DNA of 64,000 bases from Burkholderiales bacterium (GTDB taxonomy: Bacteria > Pseudomonadota > Gammaproteobacteria > Burkholderiales > Burkholderiaceae_C), in assembly GCA_016213205.1 (NCBI GenBank), contig JACRAZ010000102.1, positions 31,170 through 95,169 on the forward strand. The letters run 5' to 3'. Shown here one piece after another: positions 28,053 to 37,455 of this stretch. Positions within the stretch are counted from its first letter, which is position 1, and the number at the start of each line of letters is the position of its first letter. The notes under the pieces were generated by a model that saw only the letters and a program-made list of their open reading frames with translations, was not told the DNA's origin and ran no database searches. A program made the position numbers and the translations under genes.

Positions 28053-29306
28053 TCAGCGGGGCGCTTGGCCGGCCGAGGCCAGCGTGAGCCACAGCGGCAC
28101 CAGCCGCGCATCGGCCAGCACGGCCTCGTCGGTCTCGGGCCAGAGGCTGTCGCGGCCGATCGTGTTGATGCGGTAGCGCAGCTCGCGCATCGCCAGCGCG
28201 ATCTCGAAGCGCTCGCGCGGCTCGATCTCCGATTCGGGCAGCGACCACAGGCCCATCGCGTTCCAGGCCATGCGCAGCCGGTGCAACCGGTGCGCCGCGC
28301 GCAGCGCCACCCGCTGCGATGCACCGTCCACCTTGTCGGCGATCGACTTCGCCTGCTGCTCCATGCGCTGCAGCGCGGCGTCGAGCGAGCCCAGCTGCGC
28401 GAGCATGGCCTCGTCCAGCGGTTCGGGCGGTTCGGCCGGGGGTTCGGTGTCGGCCCAGCGGGTGATCGGGCCGGCCCAGGGGCCGGCCACCTCGCCGGGC
28501 ACGAACTTCAGTGCAAAGCTGGCGCGCGCCGGCGCCGCGGCGCGCTGGTCGGCGATGCCCAGCACCAGTTCGGCCACCGCCATCAGCTGCCCCAGCGGCG
28601 AGATGGCCGCACCCAGCTGCTGGAACGGGTAGCCGGTGCCGTCCAGCCGTTCGTGGTGTTCGCACACGGCGCGGGTGATCTCGGCCGGGTAGTCGGTCAG
28701 CTCGGACAGCAGCAAGCTGCCGATGTGCGGGTGCGCGGCGAGCTGGCGGTATTCACGCAGGTCGAGCTGCCGGCCGGCGCGCAGGTATTCAGGGTTGACA
28801 TAGATCTCGCCCAAGTCGTGCAGCAGGCCCACGAGCATGGCGCGTTGCATGAAGCTGGCCGAGGCCTTGGCGTGCCAGGCCAGCGCGCCGGCCAGCGCCA
28901 TGGCACGCAGGGCATGGGCGTAGCTGCCGGGCGTGATGGCCCGGCCGGCCGTGAGCAGCAAGCGAACCACCGGATGCAGCGGCATCGCGGCCGCATGGCC
29001 GCGCAACTCAGCGGCGCAGGGCTTGAACAGGTTGCGCAGCGGGTCCGCCCCTTCCAGCAGCTCGGTCAGGTCGCGCACCAGCGTGTCGGGTGCAATGCCG
29101 CCTTCGATGGGCGGCACGCGCCCGGCCGGGTTGCGCAGCAGGTGCTGGACCAGCCGCTGGTGCAGTGCCGGATCGGCTTGCAGGTCTTCCGCCTGGATGA
29201 GCGGGGGCGGCACGGTCCCGGCCGGCACCACGCCGCCACAGGCATTGGCCAGCGTGAGCTGCGCGAAGGGATTGACCTGCAGGAACGTGCCGGGGTTGGA
29301 GTCCAC
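28053..29306 (-). CDS. HD-GYP-type phosphohydrolase domain protein
   Basis: A 417-residue protein. Residues about 150-265 contain the HD-domain core: LLHDLGEIYVNPEYL with the HD pair, HPHIGSLLL, and CEHHERLDGTGYP with HH and the GYP signature. These indicate an HD-GYP cyclic-di-GMP phosphodiesterase-type domain. The flanking N- and C-terminal regions are not recognisable, and the C-terminal third is helical and Arg-rich. No receiver or membrane segment is present, so it is cytoplasmic. It could oppose the GGDEF enzyme at 6.6-7.8 kb. Confidence 0.8.
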   Translation of the reverse strand: MDSNPGTFLQVNPFAQLTLANACGGVVPAGTVPPPLIQAEDLQADPALHQRLVQHLLRNPAGRVPPIEGGIAPDTLVRDLTELLEGADPLRNLFKPCAAELRGHAAAMPLHPVVRLLLTAGRAITPGSYAHALRAMALAGALAWHAKASASFMQRAMLVGLLHDLGEIYVNPEYLRAGRQLDLREYRQLAAHPHIGSLLLSELTDYPAEITRAVCEHHERLDGTGYPFQQLGAAISPLGQLMAVAELVLGIADQRAAAPARASFALKFVPGEVAGPWAGPITRWADTEPPAEPPEPLDEAMLAQLGSLDAALQRMEQQAKSIADKVDGASQRVALRAAHRLHRLRMAWNAMGLWSLPESEIEPRERFEIALAMRELRYRINTIGRDSLWPETDEAVLADARLVPLWLTLASAGQAPR

Positions 29307-29433
29307 GTCGGGGCGTTGCGGGCAGTGGCGGATCTTAGGGGTGTCGACCGTTTGCGGGGCGATGTGAGGCCCGTGTGGAGAAAGTCTCAGCCCTGACAGC
29401 GCAGGACGTCACGCGACGGCACCCTGCGCCGCG

Positions 29434-30474
29434 TCAAGCCGCCGCGAGGGCGCGCGCGCAGGCGGGCACGATGCCCGGGCCGCGGTAGATCAGGCCTGTG
29501 TACACCTGCACCAGGTCCGCGCCTGCGGCGCGCATGGCCAGCGCGTCCTCGGCACACATCACGCCGCCCACGCCGATGATCGGGAAGCCCGGGCCGAGCG
29601 CGGCACGCAGCTGCCGGATCACCTGGTTGCTGGCCTCGCGCACCGGGGCGCCGGACAGGCCCCCGGCCTCCTCCGCATGGCGCAGGCCGGCCACCGCGTC
29701 GCGCGAGAGCGTGGTGTTGGTCGCGATCACGCCATCGATGCCGTGCCGGTGCAGGCTGGCGGCGATCAGCGTGATCTGCGCTTCGTCGAGATCGGGCGCG
29801 ATCTTCAGGAACATCGGCACCTGGCGGCCATGTTGCGCGGCCAGGGCGCGGCGGCGCGACTGCAGGGCCTCGAGCAAGGCATCGAGGGCCTCGTCGCTTT
29901 GCAGGGCGCGCAGGTTCTTCGTGTTGGGGCTCGAGATGTTGATGGTGACGTAGTCGGCATGCGGGTACACACCTGTCAGGCCCAGCAGGTAGTCGTCGAC
30001 CGCGCGCTCGATCGGTGTGCTGGCGTTCTTGCCGATGTTCAGGCCCAGGATGCCGCCGGCGGCCCGGAAGCTGTGCGCCCGCTGCACGTTGGCGAGGAAG
30101 GCGTCCAGCCCCTCGTTGTTGAAACCCAGGCGGTTGATCAGGGCATCGGCGGGGACCAGGCGGAAGATGCGTGGCTTCGGGTTGCCCGGCTGGCCCTTGG
30201 GCGTGACCGTGCCCACCTCGATGAAGCCGAACCCCATCGCGCCCAGGCCATCGATGCAGCGGCCGTTCTTGTCCAGCCCCGCGGCGAGGCCGATCCGGTT
30301 TGGAAAGCGCAGCCCGGCCAGCACCACCGGGTCGTCGACGCGGGGCTTGGACCACAGGCATTGCAGCGGCGTGTTCTGGAAGCGGGCAAGCGCATCGAGC
30401 GTGAGCTCATGGGCGCGCTCGGCATCCAGCCCGAAGAGAAACGGGCGGGTGAGGGCGTAGGGGACGATGGCCAT
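29434..30474 (-). CDS. pyrD: dihydroorotate dehydrogenase (quinone), class 2
   Basis: A 346-residue FMN enzyme of pyrimidine synthesis. It has the class 2 N-terminal membrane-associating helices (PYALTRPFLFGLDAERAHELTLDAL), GFIEVGTVTPKGQPGNPKPR, the catalytic Ser in NISSPNTKNLR and the FMN-phosphate loop GVGGVMCAEDA. It passes electrons to ubiquinone at the inner membrane. The start at 30474 overlaps nothing on its own strand and faces divergent rpiA across 43 bases. Confidence 0.95.
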   Translation of the reverse strand: MAIVPYALTRPFLFGLDAERAHELTLDALARFQNTPLQCLWSKPRVDDPVVLAGLRFPNRIGLAAGLDKNGRCIDGLGAMGFGFIEVGTVTPKGQPGNPKPRIFRLVPADALINRLGFNNEGLDAFLANVQRAHSFRAAGGILGLNIGKNASTPIERAVDDYLLGLTGVYPHADYVTINISSPNTKNLRALQSDEALDALLEALQSRRRALAAQHGRQVPMFLKIAPDLDEAQITLIAASLHRHGIDGVIATNTTLSRDAVAGLRHAEEAGGLSGAPVREASNQVIRQLRAALGPGFPIIGVGGVMCAEDALAMRAAGADLVQVYTGLIYRGPGIVPACARALAAA

Positions 30475-30517
30475 AATGCCGGATTCTCCCAGACCCCCTT
30501 TTGTGCGAGACAAGCTG

Positions 30518-31183
30518 ATGACCCAGGACGAACTCAAGGCGCTGGTGGGCCGCGCGGCGCTGGACCACGTGGTGCCAGGCAGCGTGGTCGGTGTCGGCAC
30601 CGGCTCCACCGTGAACCACTTCATCGATGCGCTGGCCACGATGAAGGAGCGGATCGCGGGTGCCATCTCCAGCTCGGTGGCCAGCACCGAGCGGCTGCGT
30701 GCGCGCGGGATCCCGGTGTTCGAGGCGGCCGAGGTGGAACGCATGCCGGTGTATATCGACGGGGCCGACGAGATCGATGCGCGTGGCCACATGATCAAGG
30801 GCGGTGGCGCGGCGCTGACGCGCGAGAAGATCGTGGCCGACCTGTGCGAACGCTTCGTGTGCATTGCCGACGCCTCCAAGCAGGTGGCCGTGCTGGGCCG
30901 CTACCCGCTGCCGGTGGAGGTGATCCCGATGGCCGCGGCCCAGATCGCGCGCCGCTTTGCCGCGGCCTACGGCGGCCAGGCGTTGCCGCGTGAGGGCGTC
31001 GTCACCGACAACGGCAACCTGATCCTCGACGTGCGCGGCCTGGCGATTGCCGATCCGCTGGCCATGGAGACCGAAATCAACCAGTGGCCCGGCGTGGTGA
31101 CGGTGGGCATCTTCGCGCGCCACCGCGCCCGCATCTGCCTGCTGGGCACCGAGCAGGGCGTCAGGACGCTGGCTTTCGATTGA
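30518..31183 (+). CDS. rpiA: ribose-5-phosphate isomerase A
   Basis: A 221-residue isomerase with GTGSTVNHFIDAL, SSVASTERLRARG, DGADEIDARGHMIKGGGAALTREK and the C-terminal NQWPGVVTVGIFARHRA. It interconverts ribose-5-phosphate and ribulose-5-phosphate, feeding both nucleotide synthesis and the Calvin cycle. The ATG at 30518 (MTQDELKALVG) is the standard start. The last 23 bases overlap the convergent mnmC gene. Confidence 0.95.
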   Translation: MTQDELKALVGRAALDHVVPGSVVGVGTGSTVNHFIDALATMKERIAGAISSSVASTERLRARGIPVFEAAEVERMPVYIDGADEIDARGHMIKGGGAALTREKIVADLCERFVCIADASKQVAVLGRYPLPVEVIPMAAAQIARRFAAAYGGQALPREGVVTDNGNLILDVRGLAIADPLAMETEINQWPGVVTVGIFARHRARICLLGTEQGVRTLAFD

Positions 31184-33068
31184 GCCGGGCCGCGAACCGC
31201 GCGGGGTCCAGCGCGTCGAGCAGGCTGGCCGGTGCGGGCATCGGCGCCCCGGTGATCCAGGCGGCGAGCACCTCGCCGGCCAGCGCGGCGTGGGTGATGC
31301 CGCGGGCACCATAACCGCAGGCGACAAACAACCCGGGCACCCGTGGCGCGAAGCGCGGCTGGTCGGCCCGGTGGGCGGGTGGCGGGCCTGCCGAGGGCAC
31401 GGGGCCCAGCATCGGCAGGCGGTCGGCGGGTTGCATGCGCCAACCCACGCGGCCTCGCAGGGCGAGGCCGGCATCGGGCACCGGCCAGCCCGTCAGCCGC
31501 CGCAAGGTGGCGAGGTTGTGGGCGTGGTCGTCCGCACGCACGCCGGCGTCGTCGTCATCGGCCTGCGAGGTGGCGCCACACAGCAGGCGGCCATCCGCCA
31601 GCCGCAGCGCGTAGCCCTGGTCGGCCACCGCCAGGGGCAGGGCGGGCCATGGGTCGTCAAGCATCGTCACCTGGCCCCGCAGCGATTGCCAGGGCCACGC
31701 CGGCTGGCCGAGCAGGTGCATGGCATCGGCGGCGTTCGCCACCACCACGGCCTCGGCCTGCTGCAGCACCTGCCCATCGGCGCCCAGCAGCTGCCACCCG
31801 GCCGGGCCGGCCTGCAGCCGCGCCACTGGGCAACGGGTGTGCAGCCGGATGTTGGGCGCAGCGAGCCACGAGGCCACCAGCGCTGCCGGCGACACCCAGC
31901 CACCGCCGGGGTAGTGCCATGCCGGCCCGGTGGGCGCCAGGCCGGTCAGCGCGGTGGCCTGATCCGCATCGAGGGCCTGAACCCACTCGGCCGGCAACGC
32001 CTGAGCGGCCAGCAGCGCCCGCATCGCCTCGATGCCAAGCTGTCGTTCACCCCGCAGCAGGCCCGGCGCGCCGGGCAAGCGGCCTTGCGCGACGGCGGGC
32101 GCGATCACCCGTTGCGCCTCGAGTGCGGCGGCGCGCAGCCAGCGCGCGTGCGGCCCGTCGTGTGCATGCACGATGCCGTGGTACAGCCCGCCCGGGTTGC
32201 CGGACGTGGCTTGCGCGGCACCCGGGTGCTGTTCCAGCACGTCCACCTGCACCCCCTGCATGGCCAGTGCCCGGGCCACGCCGGCGCCCGCCAGGCCCGC
32301 ACCGACCACCGTCACCTGCCCTGCGCCCGGCGACATCCGCCCCGGTGGCGGGGCGGGGCGGTGGTGGGGTGAAAAGCGGCCCACCGTGATCTCGCGCTTG
32401 CCGCCCACGCCCGGCGCCTTGTCCACCCTGAACCCGGCGGCGGACAAACCGTCGCGCAACTCACGCGCGACGCTCCAGGTGGCCACGCTGGCACCCGGCG
32501 CGGCCAGGCGGGCCAGTGCACGCAGACGGTGGTGATCCCACATATCGGGGTTGCGGCTCGGCGCAAAGCCATCGAGGTAGAACGCATCGGCCTGCAGCAC
32601 CAGTTCAGGCAAGGCCCGAGACACGTCGGCCAGCACCAGGTGCAGGCGCACCTGGCCACCGTCGAAATCCATCAGGTGGATGTCGGGCGTCAAGGGCGGC
32701 CAGGCCGCGAGCAGTGCCTCGGCCAGCGCGGGCATCGGCGAATCGGCATGGGCACGCCGCAGGTCGGCGCGGGTGAGCGGGTGCTTCTCGATCGAGACGA
32801 AGACGAGTTGGCGGCAGCGCTGCGGGTCTGCACGCCAGGCCTCCCACGTGGCCAGGAAGTTGTGGCCGAGGCCGAAGCCGGTTTCGAGCACCACGAAGCG
32901 GGGCCGGCCGGCCCAGCGCTGCGGCAGGCCATTGCCGGCCAGGAACACGTGCCGTGCCTGGGCCCATGCGCCGGCCCGGGGATGGTAGATATCGCCGTAC
33001 GCGGGCGAACGGGGCGGCTCGCCAGCGCTGAAATCGACCCGTGCCGGCCGTATCGGTCCGAAGCTCAC
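31161..33068 (-). CDS. mnmC: bifunctional tRNA mnm5U modification enzyme MnmC
   Basis: A 635-residue two-domain protein. The N-terminal domain (about 1-240) is the SAM methyltransferase MnmC2 (LETGFGLGHNFLATWEAW, DAFYLDGFAPSRNPDMW). The C-terminal domain (about 255-635) is the FAD oxidoreductase MnmC1 (VTVVGAGLAGAGVARALAMQG, CGYGARGITHAAL). It completes mnm5(s)2U34 in the anticodon of several tRNAs. Length and domain order match the E. coli enzyme. Confidence 0.95.
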   Translation of the reverse strand: MSFGPIRPARVDFSAGEPPRSPAYGDIYHPRAGAWAQARHVFLAGNGLPQRWAGRPRFVVLETGFGLGHNFLATWEAWRADPQRCRQLVFVSIEKHPLTRADLRRAHADSPMPALAEALLAAWPPLTPDIHLMDFDGGQVRLHLVLADVSRALPELVLQADAFYLDGFAPSRNPDMWDHHRLRALARLAAPGASVATWSVARELRDGLSAAGFRVDKAPGVGGKREITVGRFSPHHRPAPPPGRMSPGAGQVTVVGAGLAGAGVARALAMQGVQVDVLEQHPGAAQATSGNPGGLYHGIVHAHDGPHARWLRAAALEAQRVIAPAVAQGRLPGAPGLLRGERQLGIEAMRALLAAQALPAEWVQALDADQATALTGLAPTGPAWHYPGGGWVSPAALVASWLAAPNIRLHTRCPVARLQAGPAGWQLLGADGQVLQQAEAVVVANAADAMHLLGQPAWPWQSLRGQVTMLDDPWPALPLAVADQGYALRLADGRLLCGATSQADDDDAGVRADDHAHNLATLRRLTGWPVPDAGLALRGRVGWRMQPADRLPMLGPVPSAGPPPAHRADQPRFAPRVPGLFVACGYGARGITHAALAGEVLAAWITGAPMPAPASLLDALDPARFAARLNRKPAS

Positions 33069-33116
33069 GGTGCCGCCTGCGGGGTGCTCATGGATTCACG
33101 CTATCACCGTGCATGC

Positions 33117-33141
33117 AAAAGGGGCACCGAGGTGCCCCTTT
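33117..33141 (-). terminator. Rho-independent terminator after efp
   Basis: A perfect inverted repeat GGGGCACC/GGTGCCCC (arms extended by AAA/TTT, two-base loop) lies 28 bases past the efp stop on the minus strand and is followed there by TTTT. It is nearly symmetric, but the plus-strand side faces only the mnmC start region, so it mainly serves efp. Confidence 0.8.
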
Positions 33142-33168
33142 GGTCTGGCGATGCGGCGCAGGCCGCGA

Positions 33169-33723
33169 TCAGACGCGCTTGCGGTACTCGTGCGTGCGGG
33201 TGTCGATTTCGATCTTGTCACCCTGCGCCACGAAGATCGGCACCGGGATCTCGAAGCCGGTGGCGATCTTGGCCGGCTTCAGCACCTTGCCCGAGGTGTC
33301 GCCCTTCACGGCAGGTTCGGTCCAGGTGATCTCGCGCACCACCGAGGTGGGCAGTTCCACCGAGATGGCCTTGCCGTCGTAGAACACCACTTCGACGGGC
33401 ATGCCGTCTTCGAGGTACTGGATCGCATCGCCCATGTTCTCGGCCTCGACCTCGAACTGGTTGTATTCGCTGTCCATGAACACGTACATCGGATCGGCGA
33501 AGTAGGAGTAGGTGCACTCCTTCTTGTCCAGCACGATCTGGTCCATCTTGTCGTCCGCCTTGAAGACGACTTCGGAGCCGCTGTTGTTCAGCAGGCTCTT
33601 GAGCTTCATGCGCACGGTGGCGGCGTTGCGGCCACCACGCGAGTATTCGGTCTTGAGCACGACCCACGGGTCCTTGCCCTGCATGATGACGTTGCCGGCG
33701 CGGATTTCTTGAGCGATTTTCAT
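33169..33723 (-). CDS. efp: elongation factor P, arginine type
   Basis: A 184-residue three-domain translation factor that rescues ribosomes stalled on polyproline. The modified loop reads EYSRGGRNAATV, with Arg in place of the Lys34 of E. coli EF-P. Arg-type EF-P is rhamnosylated by EarP, which is encoded next door. The start at 33723 gives the canonical MKIAQEIRAGNVI. Confidence 0.96.
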   Translation of the reverse strand: MKIAQEIRAGNVIMQGKDPWVVLKTEYSRGGRNAATVRMKLKSLLNNSGSEVVFKADDKMDQIVLDKKECTYSYFADPMYVFMDSEYNQFEVEAENMGDAIQYLEDGMPVEVVFYDGKAISVELPTSVVREITWTEPAVKGDTSGKVLKPAKIATGFEIPVPIFVAQGDKIEIDTRTHEYRKRV

Positions 33724-33821
33724 GGGGCGACCTTCTGGGCAGAAACCTGCAGACGCCTGCAGGCCGGGCGAAACCTCTGCGGAGGAGGGGCTTCGCGGGT
33801 ATTGAAGCAAAGCCTTGGATT

Positions 33822-34847
33822 CTATCGCCTTTCGTCGACAAAGCCCTGCAGCTGCGTGATCAGGTCGATCTGGATCATGAGCTGGTCACGCCAGGCACGG
33901 CAGGCCCGTTGCCAATCCTCGCGTGCCGGCCAGCGTTCGGGCCACGGGCCCAGGCCGTTCCAGGCCCGCCACAGCGCCGCCAGGGGGGTGGCGTCGGCCA
34001 TCGGCGCGGTCTTGGTGAAGCGGTCCAGGAACGCCTGCAGCTTCGCGGCATGGGCCTGGTCATGCTGCGGGTAGAGCTGCCAGACGAAGGGCGCTCCCGA
34101 CCATTGCGCCTGCACGAACGAGTCCTCGCCCCGCACCAGGTTCAGGTCGGTGGCTTGCAGCAGGGTGTCGAACTCCGCTTGTGTGAGCCATGGCAGCGCC
34201 ACGCCGCGCAACAGTCCGCCAGCAGCCCGTTGCGCGAGCGCTTGCTGTGCGGCACCCGGGGCCGCGAGCAGCAGCGTGGGGGTGCCTTCCAGCTGGCGCA
34301 GCAACGCCGGCAGCATCGGGTTGTCGTAGCAGAACAGCAGCACGACCTGCTCGTTGCCGTGCGGGCCCCAGCCGCGCCCGGCCAGCCAGCGGCGGGCATC
34401 AGGACGTGGCAGCGCATGCATCAGGCCACCCGTGCGGGGTGTGAAGCCGGGGTAGAAGAACCACTTGTCCAGGCCCGCGCCCGGCCCGTTGAACTGCGGC
34501 GAGCGCAGGCCGTGCGAGCGTTCGACGTAGTCTTCCGCACTCAGGTATTCGAGGTTGATCCACACCGGCGCCGGCCGGCGTTGCGCCATGCGCTGCACAA
34601 AGGGCGTGGGTGGGTCGCAGCCAAAGGCTTCGATGACCACCTCGCCCGGCTGGTGCTCGGCAGATTCGGGCCAGCTCAGCACCTGCACACGAGGGGCGCC
34701 TTCGGGAGCCATCCAGGCCAGCGCGCGGGCGTCGTCGAGCCACAGGCGAACCTCGATCCCGCGCCCGGCCAGGCCGGTGGCCAGGCGCCAGCACACGCCG
34801 ATGTCGCCGAAGTTGTCGATGACGCGGCAGAAGATGTCCCACAGCAT
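33822..34847 (-). CDS. earP: EarP, EF-P arginine rhamnosyltransferase
   Basis: A 341-residue GT-B type glycosyltransferase starting MLWDIFCRVIDNFGDIGVCWRL, the signature of EarP. FINLEYLSAE-type segment (here INLEYLSAEDYVERSHGLRSPQ in parts), FFYPGF and RGEDSFVQAQWSGAPFVWQLYPQ follow. It transfers rhamnose from dTDP-rhamnose to the EF-P arginine, matching the Arg-type EF-P just downstream (99-base gap). The start at 34847 is preferred to an in-frame ATG upstream because homologues begin with this sequence. Confidence 0.95.
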   Translation of the reverse strand: MLWDIFCRVIDNFGDIGVCWRLATGLAGRGIEVRLWLDDARALAWMAPEGAPRVQVLSWPESAEHQPGEVVIEAFGCDPPTPFVQRMAQRRPAPVWINLEYLSAEDYVERSHGLRSPQFNGPGAGLDKWFFYPGFTPRTGGLMHALPRPDARRWLAGRGWGPHGNEQVVLLFCYDNPMLPALLRQLEGTPTLLLAAPGAAQQALAQRAAGGLLRGVALPWLTQAEFDTLLQATDLNLVRGEDSFVQAQWSGAPFVWQLYPQHDQAHAAKLQAFLDRFTKTAPMADATPLAALWRAWNGLGPWPERWPAREDWQRACRAWRDQLMIQIDLITQLQGFVDERR

Positions 34848-34904
34848 CGCGGGATTATCGAACCCGCATGCGCACGGTCCGGCTCGTTGCAGAATCGCTG
34901 CCCG

Positions 34905-36905
34905 ATGAGCGAGCCCCATGCCGACCCCGGGCCCGGTGCTGGCACAGGCGCCGAGGCCTCACCCGACACCACGCGCGAGCGCCTGCTCGCCGAGGTGGCC
35001 GCGCTGCCCAGCCTGCCAGGCGTGTACCGCTATTTCGATGCGCAGGACCAGGTGTTGTACGTCGGCAAGGCGCGCAACCTGAAGAAGCGCGTGACCAGCT
35101 ATTTCCAGAAGGACCATGGCGGCACCCGCATCGGCGTGATGGTCGGGCGCATTGCACGGCTGGAGACCACGGTGGTGCGCACCGAGGCCGAGGCGCTGCT
35201 GCTCGAGAACAACCTGATCAAGGCGTTGAACCCGAAGTTCAACATCCTGTTCCGCGACGACAAGAGCTACCCCTACCTGAAGCTGGTGTCGCACCCGTTT
35301 CCACGCGTGGCCTATTACCGCGGTGCGGTGGACCGCAAGCACACCTACTTCGGCCCGTACCCCGGCGCCTGGGCGGTGAAGGAGACCATCCTGCTGCTGC
35401 AGAAGGCCTTCCGCCTGCGCACCTGCGAGGACACGGTGTTCGCCAACCGCTCGCGGCCGTGCCTGCTCTACCAGATCCGCCGCTGCTCGGGCCCCTGCGT
35501 GGGCTTGATCTCGCCGGTGGACTACGCGCGCGACGTCGGCAATGCCGAACGCTTCCTGCGGGGTGATGCCGAGGAGGTGATCGGCACGCTGCAGGTGCAG
35601 ATGATGAGCTACGCCGACGCGCTGGAATTCGAGCGTGCTGCCGAAGTGCGCAACCAGATCACCGCCTTGTCACGCGTGCTGCACCAGCAGTCGGTCGAGG
35701 AAAGCAGCCTCTCCGCACGGGACCGTGATGTCGACATCCTGGCGGTGCGCGTGCAGGGGGGGCGGGCCTGCGTGAACCTGGCCATGGTGCGTGGCGGCCG
35801 CCACCTGGGTGACCGGGCGTACTTTCCGGCGCATGTGGAGGACGCGGCGGCGCTGAGTGGCGCCACGGCGTTGGAGAGCGCAGACACTGCCGAGCCCGTG
35901 GACGCCGCGGTCTCGGTGGATCAGCAGGTGCTCGAAGCCTTCATCGCGCAGCATTACCTCGGTGTCGCGCCGCCGCCGGCCCTGGTGCTCAGCCACGCGG
36001 TCGATGTCCGCCTGCTGGAGGCCCTGGCCGAGCAGACCGGCGTGCGCATCTCGGCGCAGCACCAGCCGCGCGAGCAGCGCCGTGTCTGGCTCGAGATGGC
36101 CGAGAAGGGGGCCGACATCGCGCTGGCCCGGCTGCTGGCCGAGGAAGGCTCGCAGCGCGAGCGGACCCGTGCCCTGATCGACGCACTGGACCTGGCGGTG
36201 CCGGACCTCGACGCATTTCGCATCGAGTGTTTCGACATCAGCCACACGGCCGGCGAATCCACGTTAGCCTCTTGTGTCGTCTACCAGAACCACGCGATGC
36301 GGAACAACGAGTACCGGCGCTACAACATCGAGGGCATCACCGGCGGCGACGACTACGCCGCGATGCGCCAGGTGCTGCAGCGGCGCTATGCCAAGCTGGC
36401 CGAGGCGCAGGCAGCGCCCGATGCCCCGCTGGCCGGCACCACGGTGCGCGGCCAGCGCCTGCCGGACCTGGTGCTGGTGGACGGCGGCCGCGGCCAGGTG
36501 TCGATGGCGCGCGAGGTGTTCAGCGAGCTCGGCCTGGACCTGGCGCTGATCGTCGGTGTTGAAAAGGGCGAGGGGCGCAAGGTCGGCCTCGAGGAACTGG
36601 TGTTCGCCGACGGCCGCGAAAAGGTCTACCTCGGCCGCGACTCGGCGGCCTTGATGCTGGTGGCGCAGATCCGCGACGAAGCCCACCGCTTCGCGATCAC
36701 CGGCATGCGGGCGCGCCGGGCCAGCGTGCGCACGGGCAGCAGCCGCCTCGAGGACATCGCCGGGGTCGGCCCGAAGAAGCGGGCCCGGCTGCTGCAGCGC
36801 TTCGGCGGTGTGCGTGGCGTCACGGCGGCCAGTGTCGATGAGCTGGCCACGGTCGACGGCATTTCCCATGAACTCGCGGAGGCGATCTATCGTGCGCTGC
36901 ACTGA
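34905..36905 (+). CDS. uvrC: excinuclease ABC subunit C
   Basis: A 666-residue nucleotide-excision-repair nuclease. The GIY-YIG domain (about 35-115; GVYRYFDAQDQVLYVGKARNLKKRV) makes the 3' incision, the UVR motif is at about 220-255 (ALEFERAAEVRNQI), the RNase H-like 5' nuclease part contains CFDISHTAGESTLAS and DLVLVDGGRGQV, and helix-hairpin-helix motifs are at the C terminus. The start at 34905 is chosen since the open frame upstream lies opposite earP. It is divergent from earP across 57 bases. Confidence 0.96.
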   Translation: MSEPHADPGPGAGTGAEASPDTTRERLLAEVAALPSLPGVYRYFDAQDQVLYVGKARNLKKRVTSYFQKDHGGTRIGVMVGRIARLETTVVRTEAEALLLENNLIKALNPKFNILFRDDKSYPYLKLVSHPFPRVAYYRGAVDRKHTYFGPYPGAWAVKETILLLQKAFRLRTCEDTVFANRSRPCLLYQIRRCSGPCVGLISPVDYARDVGNAERFLRGDAEEVIGTLQVQMMSYADALEFERAAEVRNQITALSRVLHQQSVEESSLSARDRDVDILAVRVQGGRACVNLAMVRGGRHLGDRAYFPAHVEDAAALSGATALESADTAEPVDAAVSVDQQVLEAFIAQHYLGVAPPPALVLSHAVDVRLLEALAEQTGVRISAQHQPREQRRVWLEMAEKGADIALARLLAEEGSQRERTRALIDALDLAVPDLDAFRIECFDISHTAGESTLASCVVYQNHAMRNNEYRRYNIEGITGGDDYAAMRQVLQRRYAKLAEAQAAPDAPLAGTTVRGQRLPDLVLVDGGRGQVSMAREVFSELGLDLALIVGVEKGEGRKVGLEELVFADGREKVYLGRDSAALMLVAQIRDEAHRFAITGMRARRASVRTGSSRLEDIAGVGPKKRARLLQRFGGVRGVTAASVDELATVDGISHELAEAIYRALH

Positions 36906-36912
36906 ACCGAAC

Positions 36913-37428
36913 GTGAAGCGGCGCCTGATGGCGCGCCTGGGGCCGATGGTGTCGGCCGTGCTGGCGGCCGTGGGCTGTTCCAGCCCCTCGCCACCGGACA
37001 CGCCGCCTGCCACCGCCCGCCCGGCGCCGACGCCTGTGGCGCCGCAGGCACCCGCCACGCGGTCAGCCGCGCCGACCGTCGCCGCCCCGGCCCCGCGCCA
37101 GGCGCGCAATTGGGACGACTACCGTGTGCTCGCTGCGCAGCGCATGGTTGCTGCGAGCCGGAGCGCCAGCTTCGACGGCCCGGTGCCCGAGCCGCTGCTA
37201 GCGATCCCGGTGCTGGAGATCGAGCTCAATGGCGACGGCAGCGTGCGGCGTGTCACGGTCTTGCGCCGGCCCACGCAAGCGCAGGACACGGTGCAGCTCG
37301 CCATCGACGCGGTGCATCGCGGCGCGCCCTTCGGCGACGTGACGCACCTGCCGCGCCCCTGGAAGTTTGCCGAGGTGTTCCTGTTCAACGACGACCGTCG
37401 CTTCAAACCTCGCAGCCTGGACCTGTGA
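36913..37428 (+). CDS. lipoprotein with TonB C-terminal-like domain
   Basis: About 171 residues from a GTG at 36913 (an ATG at 36928 is also possible). The signal peptide MKRRLMARLGPMVSAVLAAVGC ends in a lipobox with Cys near residue 22, followed by a Pro/Ala/Thr-rich linker and a C-terminal region (LEIELNGDGSVRRVTVLRRP ... RPWKFAEVFLFNDDRRFK) that resembles a TonB C-terminal fold. It would be anchored to an outer or inner membrane and reach across the periplasm. The role is unknown. It starts seven bases after uvrC. Confidence 0.75.
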   Translation: MKRRLMARLGPMVSAVLAAVGCSSPSPPDTPPATARPAPTPVAPQAPATRSAAPTVAAPAPRQARNWDDYRVLAAQRMVAASRSASFDGPVPEPLLAIPVLEIELNGDGSVRRVTVLRRPTQAQDTVQLAIDAVHRGAPFGDVTHLPRPWKFAEVFLFNDDRRFKPRSLDL

Positions 37429-37455
37429 GGCCGGCCAGTCCGGCACAATGACGGC

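Noticed and set aside
36808..36912. Upstream ATG start for the TonB-C-like lipoprotein
   Set aside because: It would lie inside uvrC and put about 35 residues ahead of the signal peptide.
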